From Oleispira sp963933055 (GTDB lineage Bacteria; Pseudomonadota; Gammaproteobacteria; Pseudomonadales; Oceanobacteraceae): a DNA stretch of 26,763 bases. Position numbers and translations under genes: made by a program. Below, in pieces: positions 15,874-23,504 of this stretch. The stretch covers positions 1 to 26,763 of the forward strand of contig CAWVSY010000051.1 in the NCBI GenBank assembly GCA_963933055.1. Reading direction: 5' to 3'. The notes below the pieces were generated by a model, which worked only from the letters and a program-made list of their open reading frames with translations, had not been told where the DNA came from and ran no database searches. Position 1 is the stretch's first letter. Each line of letters starts with the position of its first letter.

Positions 15874-16479
15874 GTGGCTTTTGTAAAGAATTTACGTGAG
15901 CAAAAACAAGAGCTGCGTTGTATACAAGATAAGCTTAAATTTGATTTTTTACATGATGAATTAACATCGTTGCCTAATAAAAATTGCTTGTCTGAGGTTC
16001 TAAAGAACAATTTTGAAAAATCAAAAAAACCTGGGTCCAACTTTAAATATACTCTTCTTTTTATTGGTTTGAGTCGTTTTAAAATTATTAATGATACCTA
16101 CGGTCATGCTGTTGGTGACGAAGTATTAAAGTTGACAGCGTCGAAGTTTAATGAAGTATTGGATGTTCAGGGAGAGTTGTTTCGTTTTAGTGGCGATGAG
16201 TTTGTTATTGTTTTGTCAGAAGTAATTAGTGACGAGGAACAAAACAAGTTGTGCAGAAAGTTATTGGAGAAAATAATAAATCCTTTTCATGTGCAAGGAT
16301 TTGAATTATATCTTTATGCTTCTATTGGTATTGCAAGCAGTCAGAATAGTTATACGGAGCCCAACGAAATATTACGTGATGCTGATGCGGCTTTTTTACA
16401 AGCGAAGAAAGATATTAGTAAAAGTTATATTAATTTTGATAAAGAAAATCAGAATTTCATAAAAAACGTTTTGAGCTAG
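15874..16479 (+). CDS. GGDEF domain fragment (second part of the split gene)
   Basis: The fragment is in the same frame as the receiver, after the TAA. The only nearby initiator is GTG 15874, without a Shine-Dalgarno, so independent translation is doubtful. It begins with a short coiled linker (FVKNLREQKQELRCIQDKLKF), then HDELTSLPNKN and the GGDEF domain. The signature is SGDEF (16189-16203). The first metal-binding aspartate of the usual DLDRFK motif is absent: the sequence reads GLSRFK (16066-16083), although NDTYGHAVGDE is kept. Cyclase activity is therefore doubtful and the domain may be regulatory. The frame ends early at TAG 16477-16479, ten bases past the slip site. Confidence 0.7.
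   Translation: MAFVKNLREQKQELRCIQDKLKFDFLHDELTSLPNKNCLSEVLKNNFEKSKKPGSNFKYTLLFIGLSRFKIINDTYGHAVGDEVLKLTASKFNEVLDVQGELFRFSGDEFVIVLSEVISDEEQNKLCRKLLEKIINPFHVQGFELYLYASIGIASSQNSYTEPNEILRDADAAFLQAKKDISKSYINFDKENQNFIKNVLS
16461..16467 (+). other. A-AAA-AAC heptamer at the frame change, possible slip site
   Basis: In the zero frame the codons read ATA AAA AAC, which gives the heptamer A-AAA-AAC in the phase needed for tandem -1 slippage. A -1 slip leads directly into CGT TTT GAG and the EAL frame, before the zero-frame TAG at 16477. Six As could also slip in transcription. No convincing stimulatory stem is seen just downstream. Confidence 0.5.
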
Positions 16480-16487
16480 AGGCAAGT

Positions 16488-17252
16488 TTGCATCAAGCCT
16501 TAAAAGGGAACGAATTAGATGTTTTTTATCAGCCGCTCATTGATGCTAAGACTAGTGATGTTGTCGGTTTTGAGGCATTGGTGCGATGGAAGACTGATGG
16601 TGGGTTTATTTCTCCTGAAATATTCATTCCAATATCTGAAGAGATTGGGTTGATAAAAAAATTAGGGCATTTTGTATTTGAAAAAAGTTGTAATGACTTG
16701 ATTGCTTTAAAAAAATTAACGAATAATGATAACCTAATCATGAATATCAACGTATCTACCCACCAATTACTTGATAGTAATTTTGTAGATTCTGTATCGA
16801 CATTGTTAAAACAGCTGGATTTGCCTGCTAATAATATTAAATTTGAAATTACGGAAGGCTGCTTGCTCGATGAAACAGGGATTTCATTAATTCAACTCAA
16901 TAAAATCAAAGACCTAGGTATTAAAATTTGTGTTGATGATTTTGGTACTGGCTATTCTTCTTTAGCAAGATTGCATGAGTTCCCTGTTTCCACCTTAAAA
17001 ATTGACCGTAGCTTTATCAATAACATGGATTTGAGCAAAAGCGGCATGGAAATGGTGAAAATGATTATTGGACTAGCAGAAACGCTTGGTATGTCAGTCG
17101 TTGCAGAAGGCATAGAAAATAAAAGCCAAAAAATAACACTCAAAGATCTTGGCTGTGATATTTTGCAAGGATTTTATTGTTCTAAACCTTTAAGCTTTAA
17201 CGATGTTAGTAAGTTTTTGATCGAATATGATGTTAACCATGAAAACACATAA
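16488..17252 (+). CDS. EAL domain c-di-GMP phosphodiesterase (third part of the split gene)
   Basis: The 254-residue ORF is in the -1 frame relative to the GGDEF part; its only early initiator is TTG 16488. The EAL domain looks catalytically complete: EALVRW (16572), NINVS, the glutamate in EITEG, DDFGTGYSSLAR, the lysine in STLKIDRSF, the glutamate in VVAEGIE and the glutamine in ILQGFYCSKPL. An enzyme of this type opens c-di-GMP to pGpG. The retained set argues that this part is either recently separated or still expressed. The probable route is by slippage at the upstream A6 or by weak internal initiation; neither is shown. The frame stops at 17252 and the second direct-repeat copy follows at 17284. 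Confidence 0.8.
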   Translation: MHQALKGNELDVFYQPLIDAKTSDVVGFEALVRWKTDGGFISPEIFIPISEEIGLIKKLGHFVFEKSCNDLIALKKLTNNDNLIMNINVSTHQLLDSNFVDSVSTLLKQLDLPANNIKFEITEGCLLDETGISLIQLNKIKDLGIKICVDDFGTGYSSLARLHEFPVSTLKIDRSFINNMDLSKSGMEMVKMIIGLAETLGMSVVAEGIENKSQKITLKDLGCDILQGFYCSKPLSFNDVSKFLIEYDVNHENT

Positions 17253-17283
17253 AGAGAATACAATTTCGTACTTTTGTTATGCG

Positions 17284-17324
17284 CTTAAAATTCGTTAATA
17301 ATTGGATCTACTGCTAAGCTTTTA
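17284..17324 (+). repeat. Direct repeat, copy 2 (41 bp)
   Basis: It matches 13087-13127 at 37 of 41 bases. It encodes the same LKIR-stop tail as the LysR gene, but no LysR coding sequence precedes it. It ends 27 bases before the second histidine kinase start. Confidence 0.88.
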
Positions 17325-17351
17325 ATACTTTGCAGAAAGTCTTTAGGTGCC

Positions 17352-19052
17352 ATGAACAATATATTCAAGCGTTACTTTAAGTCGGTCGAAAATTCGATTT
17401 CAAGACGATTACTCAGAAGCGTCTTATCGATATATTTTATAGTGACGCTGGGTGTGACCGCGGCCCATGTTATCAGCGAGTATTTCAGTACTAAAGATGC
17501 GGTTCGCGACATGCTGATAGCTTCTGGAGAAACGTTTCATGACATCTTAGCGGCTGACATGTGGAATTATAATTATGCACAGCTGAGTATTACCGCTGAA
17601 AGTATGATGCGATTGCCTTTTATTACAGGAATTGAAGTTAGCATATCTGAAGAGCCTGAACCTATGTTCTCCAGTAATAAAAACGAAGTGACAGAAATTG
17701 ATAATATCGATACATTTTGGCATGAGTTTCCGCTGAGCTATTCAGATACCAATGTATTGCATGAAATTGGCAAAGTAAAAATCTATTCAAATACCACCGT
17801 CGTGGTTGATCAAATTAAGTCTGGATTATACATATTAATGATCAATGCGATCATTAAAACAGCTGCACTGCTGATACTCGTAACCGTGATTTTTAACCGA
17901 CTATTAACTCGGCCATTAGGTAAGCTTGCATACCATGCTGAGTCTATTGATACCGATAATCCTGAATACACCCCCATCAATATTGCCAATAATCCGAGAG
18001 ATGAATTGGGGCAATTACAAATAGCCATGAATCGCATGATGCGAAAAACCACCGAATCCATTCAAAATCTAGATAGCTTGAATAAAGATCTTGAAAAAAG
18101 GGTTTTGAGCCGCACAGAAAAACTCATAGAAACGGTTTCAAAGCTCGATGAAGAAAAAATTGCACTTAGGCATGAGGTTGAATCGAGAAGAAAAAGCGAG
18201 CGAGCATTGTCCAAATCATTGGCTCAGCTTAAACAAGCTCAAGTTAAATTAATTGCTTCTGAAAAAATGGCTTCTTTAGGGATGCTATCTGCAGGGATTG
18301 CTCACGAAATTAATAACCCCATCAGCTTTGTACTCAATAACGTCAATGTTCTTGGTGAATATAACGAAGCATTTCATATTTTAATTAAAGATTATAAATT
18401 GTATATACAAGCATTGCAGGCTGAAAATAGCGATGCTGAAGAAATATTAAGTCGTATTAAAGAGTATGAAGAGGAAGAAGATCTTGAATTTATTATTTCA
18501 GATTCATTAAGTCTGCTCGACTCTACCAAAGAAGGAATTTCTAGGGTTGTTGAAATTGTGAGAAATATGAAAACCTTCAGTCATCCAGATACCGAAACTG
18601 AGCACAAAGTCGATGTTCATGAAGTCGTAGAATCGACGCTATTATTATTAAAAAATGAAATTAAAAGTCATATTCGCATCGTCAAAAAACTCAATGCTAA
18701 CAAAACAGGCATCCAGTGTAATCGAAATCAGCTTGGGCAAGTGTTTTTAAATATCATTATGAATGCCGTGCAAGCCATGCCAGAAGACCCCGGTGGCATT
18801 ATTCAACTGCATACCGAAAGTGATGATCAAAATTTGATTATTTATATCACCGATAATGGCTGTGGCATTGCTGAAGACAAACTCTCATTGATTTTTGATC
18901 CATTCTATACCAGTAAAGCGGTCGGTGAAGGCACCGGAATGGGGCTTTCAATCTCCTACAGCATCGTTAATAAATACAACGGAAAAATAAGCGTATCCAG
19001 TGTTAAAGGCAAGGGCACCAAGTTCGCACTGCAGTTTCCATTAGAGCAGTGA
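17352..19052 (+). CDS. Membrane sensor histidine kinase with HAMP and coiled coil
   Basis: The 566-residue protein starts at ATG 17352 with AGGTG upstream. One membrane helix (about 20-45) and a second (about 155-185) enclose a periplasmic sensor domain of about 110 residues that I do not recognise. HAMP and a long coiled coil follow (about 185-300). The phospho-histidine is in GIAHEINNP (His318). The dimerisation domain is longer than usual, with an acidic insert around 355-385. The ATPase domain has an N box (NQLGQVFLNIIMNAVQAM, about 458-475), DNGCGI (about 499) and GEGTGMGLS (about 525). All catalytic motifs are present. No receiver gene lies directly downstream, so its partner may be the receiver at 15397 or one elsewhere. 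Both kinases share the ASLGM-AGI-HE-NP-F-LN signature around the histidine, so they are related. Confidence 0.88.
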   Translation: MNNIFKRYFKSVENSISRRLLRSVLSIYFIVTLGVTAAHVISEYFSTKDAVRDMLIASGETFHDILAADMWNYNYAQLSITAESMMRLPFITGIEVSISEEPEPMFSSNKNEVTEIDNIDTFWHEFPLSYSDTNVLHEIGKVKIYSNTTVVVDQIKSGLYILMINAIIKTAALLILVTVIFNRLLTRPLGKLAYHAESIDTDNPEYTPINIANNPRDELGQLQIAMNRMMRKTTESIQNLDSLNKDLEKRVLSRTEKLIETVSKLDEEKIALRHEVESRRKSERALSKSLAQLKQAQVKLIASEKMASLGMLSAGIAHEINNPISFVLNNVNVLGEYNEAFHILIKDYKLYIQALQAENSDAEEILSRIKEYEEEEDLEFIISDSLSLLDSTKEGISRVVEIVRNMKTFSHPDTETEHKVDVHEVVESTLLLLKNEIKSHIRIVKKLNANKTGIQCNRNQLGQVFLNIIMNAVQAMPEDPGGIIQLHTESDDQNLIIYITDNGCGIAEDKLSLIFDPFYTSKAVGEGTGMGLSISYSIVNKYNGKISVSSVKGKGTKFALQFPLEQ

Positions 19053-19121
19053 TCAGTGTTTATGTTAATATCTTTTTATTAATCGCAACGCTTATCTTCC
19101 CCTTTCTTTATTGGACACATC

Positions 19122-19814
19122 ATGATTCCTTGGACGCACTTAGGCATAGCCAAAATTCCGAATAATGGCGGTGAACTAGAATTAACTCAACGTGATAAAG
19201 AGTTTTCAATTCATCTAAAAGGTGTTCGTGGTGAGCTCATGAATAGCCGCATGCACAGTTCTGAACTTGCCTTGTCTGATTTAGGCTGTGCGCACATCAA
19301 ACATACCCAGAATGCTAAAGTTTTAGTCGGTGGAATGGGAATGGGGTTTACCTTAGCTGCCGCATTAGATGCAACTACAGACAGCTCAACCGTTGTTGTT
19401 GCTGAATTAGTGCCAGATGTCATTGAATGGAACAAAGGCCCGCTAGGGGAGTGCGCAGGACGCCCTTTAGATAATAAACGAGTCGTTGTGCATGTGGGTG
19501 ATGTTGCAGAACTGTTCAAACCTAGCCCAGGCAAAGAAAAACGACCTGAATTTGATGCCATCTTATTAGATGTTGATAACGGCCCAGAAGGCTTCACTCA
19601 TGGCGATAATAACAACTTATATTCGCTAGAAAGTTTGGCTGCGATTCGTAAAACGCTCACATCAAAAGGCATGCTTGCAGTCTGGTCGGCGTATCATGAC
19701 CCTAAGTTCACTACCCAGCTAAAAAAAGCCAAATTCAAAGTAGATACAAAAACGGTTAGAGCGCACAAAGGAAAAGGCAGTAAACATACAATCTATTTGG
19801 CTCAAAAACTATAA
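19122..19814 (+). CDS. SpeE-like protein: Rossmann-fold spermidine synthase/methyltransferase family
   Basis: The 230-residue protein has the SAM-type Rossmann core: KVLVGGMGMGFTLAAALD (nucleotide loop), VVVAELVPDVIEWN (acidic strand end) and DAILLDVDNGPEG. It lacks the long N-terminal part of classical SpeE. Proteins like this are often labelled spermidine synthase, yet the class also includes methyltransferases, so polyamine synthesis is not shown. It is about 70 bases downstream of the second kinase and may or may not share its transcript. The spermidine-dehydrogenase-like gene at 23505 makes a polyamine link tempting but unproven. Confidence 0.75.
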   Translation: MIPWTHLGIAKIPNNGGELELTQRDKEFSIHLKGVRGELMNSRMHSSELALSDLGCAHIKHTQNAKVLVGGMGMGFTLAAALDATTDSSTVVVAELVPDVIEWNKGPLGECAGRPLDNKRVVVHVGDVAELFKPSPGKEKRPEFDAILLDVDNGPEGFTHGDNNNLYSLESLAAIRKTLTSKGMLAVWSAYHDPKFTTQLKKAKFKVDTKTVRAHKGKGSKHTIYLAQKL

Positions 19815-19846
19815 TCACAGACCAATATCTTTCGCCATCGCTAATG

Positions 19847-19864
19847 GATATTCAAATATCTTTT
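19847..19864 (+). terminator. Weak terminator-like hairpin after the SpeE-like gene
   Basis: GATATT and AATATC form a 6-bp stem with a 2-base loop followed by TTTT. The stem is AT-rich and the loop very small, so termination is uncertain. Confidence 0.25.
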
Positions 19865-19957
19865 ACTATATTTAATTAACAGGACGGAGTTTTTAAGTAG
19901 CAAGAATCGATTTAGGTAAGCAATGAAGACGAAAGAAGTATCAAGGTTGATGGTCGA

Positions 19958-21280
19958 ATGACCATTGAATATTCAGAGATTATGATTCCTGTTAGTGAAT
20001 TGCAGCTGGGTATGCATGTTATTCGCTTAGATCGACCTTGGACTGAAACAGACTTCCTAATGCAAGGCTTCATTATTGATGATAATGAGGTTATTGATGC
20101 TTTAACTGCACAATGTAAATTTGTCTACATCGAAGGCCGCACTAAAATTCAAGTAGAGCACACGGCCCATGCTGCTACCAAGACGACTAAGCCTAAAAAA
20201 AGCTTGTTTTCACGCTTCACTACAAGTAATCGGCCTATAAACCAAAATAACCAGACGTTAGTGAATAAGTCGCCGCAAGGCAAAAAGAAAATATCTTACA
20301 TTAATAAAATCTCAACCGAAAAAGCACTACCCGCAGCGAAAGCCGCGTACAGCTCAGCTAAAGGAACGGTTAACAATATTATGAGTGGCATTCGCATTGG
20401 TCGCATGATCGATATGAATGAAGCGCGCGAAACCGTTAATCACATTGTTGATGGCATTCTACAGAATAAAGATGCTTTGGCGTGGCTAACCAAAATTAAA
20501 GATAAAGATGAATATACCGCCGAGCATTCATTGAATGTGAGCATCCTTTCAGCAACTTTTGCAAGACATCTTGGTCATGACGAAACAGACATTAAGAAAA
20601 TTGCCTTAGGAGGTTTATTACACGACGTAGGCAAAGCCAAAATCCCAATTGAGGTACTCAATAAAGAAGGGCGCTTTACAGATGAAGAGTTTAGCATCAT
20701 GAAGCAACACACCGTCTTTGGTCGCAATCTTCTGATGTCGATGCCTAAAAGAGATCATTACGTTATTGATATTGCTCATAGTCATCACGAGCGCATGGAC
20801 GGGCAAGGGTATCCTCGAAAACTCACCGATAGCCAAATTCCCTACTTTGCTAAAGTGATCTCAATTGTTGATGCTTACGATGCCATAACCAGCAGTCGCT
20901 GTTACGATAAAGGCAGGGCTTCAATGGAAGCACTGGACATTATTTATAAGTGCAGAGGCACGCAATTCGATGCAGAGCTGGCGTTAGAATTTATTAAATG
21001 TATTGGCATTTATCCACCAGGTGCGATCATTGAATTAAATACCGGAGAAGTTGGAATTGTTATTGAAACAGATGAAAAGAATAAACTGAAACCTCGGATT
21101 TTATTAGTGCTTGGCAGAGACAAAAAGGCCTGCCAACAAAAAATTATTGATCTGAGTTTAAATGTGCAAAATGAGGCTGGTAAATATTTAAGAATTTCGT
21201 GTGAATTAATCAATGGCTCATACAATGTATGGTTAGAAGATTACATTAAGCGTGGCCTGCTGCTGTCGAAATCGACATAA
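19958..21280 (+). CDS. HD-GYP c-di-GMP phosphodiesterase with DUF3391-type N-terminal domain
   Basis: The 440-residue protein has an N-terminal region (about 1-70; VSELQLGMHVIRLDRPW fits DUF3391, common in front of HD-GYP), a basic linker, then HD-GYP at about 180-350. The motifs are AEHSLNVS (about 190), LLHDVGKAKIP (about 222), a histidine in MKQHTVFG, HHERMDGQGYP (about 276-286) and ISIVDAYDAIT. All metal and GYP residues are present, so it should open c-di-GMP to pGpG and onward to GMP. The C-terminal 80 residues are typical of the family. It stands alone in a region of c-di-GMP and kinase genes and is convergent with the DUF4344-type gene. The ribosome site is only moderate (AAGG, 11 bases away). 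Confidence 0.9.
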   Translation: MTIEYSEIMIPVSELQLGMHVIRLDRPWTETDFLMQGFIIDDNEVIDALTAQCKFVYIEGRTKIQVEHTAHAATKTTKPKKSLFSRFTTSNRPINQNNQTLVNKSPQGKKKISYINKISTEKALPAAKAAYSSAKGTVNNIMSGIRIGRMIDMNEARETVNHIVDGILQNKDALAWLTKIKDKDEYTAEHSLNVSILSATFARHLGHDETDIKKIALGGLLHDVGKAKIPIEVLNKEGRFTDEEFSIMKQHTVFGRNLLMSMPKRDHYVIDIAHSHHERMDGQGYPRKLTDSQIPYFAKVISIVDAYDAITSSRCYDKGRASMEALDIIYKCRGTQFDAELALEFIKCIGIYPPGAIIELNTGEVGIVIETDEKNKLKPRILLVLGRDKKACQQKIIDLSLNVQNEAGKYLRISCELINGSYNVWLEDYIKRGLLLSKST

Positions 21281-21321
21281 GATAAACAGGCACGAATAAA
21301 ATAATTGTTACTCGATGATTG

Positions 21322-22221
21322 TTACTGCTCAGACTTAAGCTGTTTAACTAAGTTTGGCAATAATAAAGAATTATTTTCAAATTCTTTGATCAAATCATAG
21401 CAAACTGTAATGCTATTTTTATTGCTATCCCACCAAGCATCAGCTCCTCTGCAAAAAGGCTCCATATAAATAGTAATATCGGTTTTTAGATTAAGTAAGT
21501 TATTAATGCGTTTAAGCACTTTCGCCAAGTTAGTAAATGATTTCAACCTAGCATAAATTCGTTTTTTTTCTTGGCCACTAGGTTCAATCCAAACCACGTT
21601 GATGCGCCCTGAAAAAAGGCCTGCGCTGTCTTTTACCTTTACCAGATCCCAAGATTCATTAAATTTATAATCCGTAACGTTAGCAATTAACCAGGCCAAA
21701 GCTTCACGCGTTTTATCAAATTCAATGTCGCAGTCCCAAGCCCTTTCGACCGGAAGCATTGACTCTTTTCTTAGAAATTCTAATTTGTCAGGGTTGGAGC
21801 CATAAGCGAGACACGTAACCTCATAAAATCGCTGAATAGCCAGAGGATGAGTATCCCAATAAACAGGTTTACTGTTTCTTTTTTCCTCCTGCCACAGCAG
21901 CATCCATTGTCCTGATATCGCCAGAAGTTTATTCAATACATCAGGATTGATCCCTTTTTTATTAGAATCATCAGCCATAATTAACAGCATTAATGCGATT
22001 TGATCAGCCGCTTGCTCTTGCCCACCCAAAACAGGAATATTATTCAAATCAATTACCGCATGGGCTAATTCATGCAACAGCGTAAATTCTAAATTGCTTT
22101 GAACATAGAAATCTTGCTGAAACGCTTTTTCAGGATAAAAAGAGACAGCATCTTGTGACGCACTAGAAAAATTCGTGCCTAAAGCCAGTAACAAAGCAAC
22201 TAATGTTAAACGTGAAAGCAT
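21322..22221 (-). CDS. Exported DUF4344-type putative metallopeptidase
   Basis: From ATG 22221 the protein is 299 residues. A TTG at 22230 is in frame, but the AAAGG site would abut it, so ATG 22221 is preferred. A signal peptide (LTLVALLLALGTNFSSAS) is followed by HELAHAVID (about residue 47), the zinc motif HExxH. GQEQAADQIAL follows, where the glutamate can be the third zinc ligand. The rest has cysteine pairs (EVTCLAYG, AWDCDIEF, EPFCRGADAWWD, SITVCYDL) that could form disulfides. This matches DUF4344, a family predicted to be peptidases with no established substrate. It lies downstream of the cytochrome gene, separated by a strong hairpin. Confidence 0.82.
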   Translation of the reverse strand: MLSRLTLVALLLALGTNFSSASQDAVSFYPEKAFQQDFYVQSNLEFTLLHELAHAVIDLNNIPVLGGQEQAADQIALMLLIMADDSNKKGINPDVLNKLLAISGQWMLLWQEEKRNSKPVYWDTHPLAIQRFYEVTCLAYGSNPDKLEFLRKESMLPVERAWDCDIEFDKTREALAWLIANVTDYKFNESWDLVKVKDSAGLFSGRINVVWIEPSGQEKKRIYARLKSFTNLAKVLKRINNLLNLKTDITIYMEPFCRGADAWWDSNKNSITVCYDLIKEFENNSLLLPNLVKQLKSEQ

Positions 22222-22252
22222 ACATACCAACCTTTATGACCAATTTCTTAAA

Positions 22253-22286
22253 TACCGACGCCCATCATTGCAATAGGGCGTCGGTA
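22253..22286 (-). terminator. GC-rich hairpin between cytochrome and DUF4344-type genes
   Basis: TACCGACGCCC (22253-22263) and GGGCGTCGGTA (22276-22286) form a perfect 11-bp stem with a 12-base loop that itself contains the palindrome ATTGCAAT. It stands 16 bases after the cytochrome stop. The T tract on the minus strand is poor (ATTTAAG), so it may be a processing or stability hairpin as much as a terminator. Confidence 0.68.
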
Positions 22287-22301
22287 ATATTGGGTCGTGC
22301 T

Positions 22302-23501
22302 TTAACGCAGTTCTTTCACCACGTCTGCGCTGATTGCCTTAGCATCATTACCCCAACGGCTGCGCATGAAGGTCATAAGCTCAGCCACTTGTTTATCGCT
22401 TAGCTGCCATTGATAAGCAGGCATCCGACGAATAGTTTGGTCAGGACCGCTTTCAGGGCTTATCGCACCGTGAAGAATAACGCGTATTGCAGAGTAAGGT
22501 TTTTCTGCATTAATCGTCGCGTTGCCAGACAGCGAAGGGATAACTCCCAAATAGCCAGCACCGTCATTGCCGTGGCAAGTCGAGCAATATTCACCATAAA
22601 GTTCAGCGCCATTGTGTACCGGCGCATTAACATTCGTCGCGATACTGTCGATTGCAGGTGACAATGATTTTAAATAAACCGCCATCGCGGTTAAATCATC
22701 ATCGGTTAAATGCTGCGTGCTATGGCTAACAACTTCTGCCATCGAACCCGATACACTTATTTGGCCGCCTTTACCGGTTTTCAGTAAAGAAGCAATCTCT
22801 TCAACAGACAATGCGCCAATACCGGTTTTCCAGTCGCCACGTAGGCTAGTAACCCACCAATTATCAAGCTCAGTACCGCTTAAGAATTCACTGCCTTTCT
22901 CAGTCATTGCTTTCTCTTGGAAACCAATGCCACGAGGCGTATGGCAAGCACCACAGTGACCAGCACCTTGAACCAAATAAGCGCCTCGGTTCCATTGTTC
23001 ATCTTGCTCAGGATTCGTTTCATAGACCCCTGATTCCATGAACAGACCTTGCCAGATTGAAAGTGGCCAGCGCATGCTTAATGGCCATGGAATATCAGAA
23101 TCTAGGTTTTGCTGGTGAACGGGCTTAACCCCTTCTTGAAAGTAAGCATAAAGCGCCGCGATGTCGTCATCGGTTAATTTCGCATAAGCGGTATACGGCA
23201 TAGCAGGGTACAAACGACCTTTAGGAGACTCACCTTCGCGTAATGCTTCAGAGAATTCTTCCAAACTATAACTACCGATGCCCGTTTCAGCATCAGGAGT
23301 AATATTGGTCGTGTAAATATCACCCAAAGGGGTCGACATAGCTAAACCGCCCGCAAAAGGCTGGCCGCCTGGTTTTGTATGACAGGCAATACAATCACTG
23401 GCTTGAGCCATGTATTTACCGCGTTCAATCAATTCTTGAGACGCAGCAAAAGCCTGACCTGCCAGCACTGTGGCAGCAATAAAAATAGTTGTTTTTAACA
23501 T
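22302..23501 (-). CDS. Tri-heme periplasmic cytochrome c, alcohol/gluconate dehydrogenase subunit type
   Basis: The 399-residue protein has a signal peptide (LKTTIFIAATVLAGQAFA) and three heme c sites: CIACH (about 37-41), CGACH (about 182-186) and CSTCH (about 307-311). This is the layout of the electron-transfer subunit of membrane-bound alcohol, gluconate and sorbitol dehydrogenases. The methionine-containing stretches that usually supply the distal ligand are present (PAMPYTAY, RMPAYQW). The start codon lies 3 bases after the flavoprotein stop, and AAGGAG precedes it, so it is coupled to the FAD oxidoreductase gene. It probably takes electrons from that enzyme to quinone or cytochrome oxidase. 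Confidence 0.9.
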   Translation of the reverse strand: MLKTTIFIAATVLAGQAFAASQELIERGKYMAQASDCIACHTKPGGQPFAGGLAMSTPLGDIYTTNITPDAETGIGSYSLEEFSEALREGESPKGRLYPAMPYTAYAKLTDDDIAALYAYFQEGVKPVHQQNLDSDIPWPLSMRWPLSIWQGLFMESGVYETNPEQDEQWNRGAYLVQGAGHCGACHTPRGIGFQEKAMTEKGSEFLSGTELDNWWVTSLRGDWKTGIGALSVEEIASLLKTGKGGQISVSGSMAEVVSHSTQHLTDDDLTAMAVYLKSLSPAIDSIATNVNAPVHNGAELYGEYCSTCHGNDGAGYLGVIPSLSGNATINAEKPYSAIRVILHGAISPESGPDQTIRRMPAYQWQLSDKQVAELMTFMRSRWGNDAKAISADVVKELR

Positions 23502-23504
23502 GAT

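Larger units (their letters stand above)
15397..17252 (+). pseudogene. Response regulator-GGDEF-EAL gene, split by an in-frame stop and a frameshift
   Basis: Three consecutive reading frames add up to one protein of about 618 residues: receiver, GGDEF and EAL. The first break is TAA at 15844-15846, in frame with both flanking parts. It sits where this class of protein reads PLDF-E-DLEKTL, so GAA to TAA is the likely change. The second break is a one-base loss of frame at A6 (16461-16466). Adding one A restores KKRFELEASLHQAL, the usual GGDEF-EAL linker. No other coding damage is visible. It may be a pseudogene, a set of separately translated parts, or a gene rescued by slippage at A-AAA-AAC (16461-16467). 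The parts are listed separately. Confidence 0.75.

Noticed and set aside
13128..17283. Interpretation of the repeat-flanked block as a transposon
   Set aside because: No transposase, integrase or terminal inverted repeats are present, and 41-bp flanks are far longer than a target-site duplication.
21304..21326. ATTGTTACT repeated twice between the convergent HD-GYP and DUF4344-type genes
   Set aside because: Nine-base repeats only 14 bases apart in AT-rich sequence, partly inside a coding end; chance is likely.
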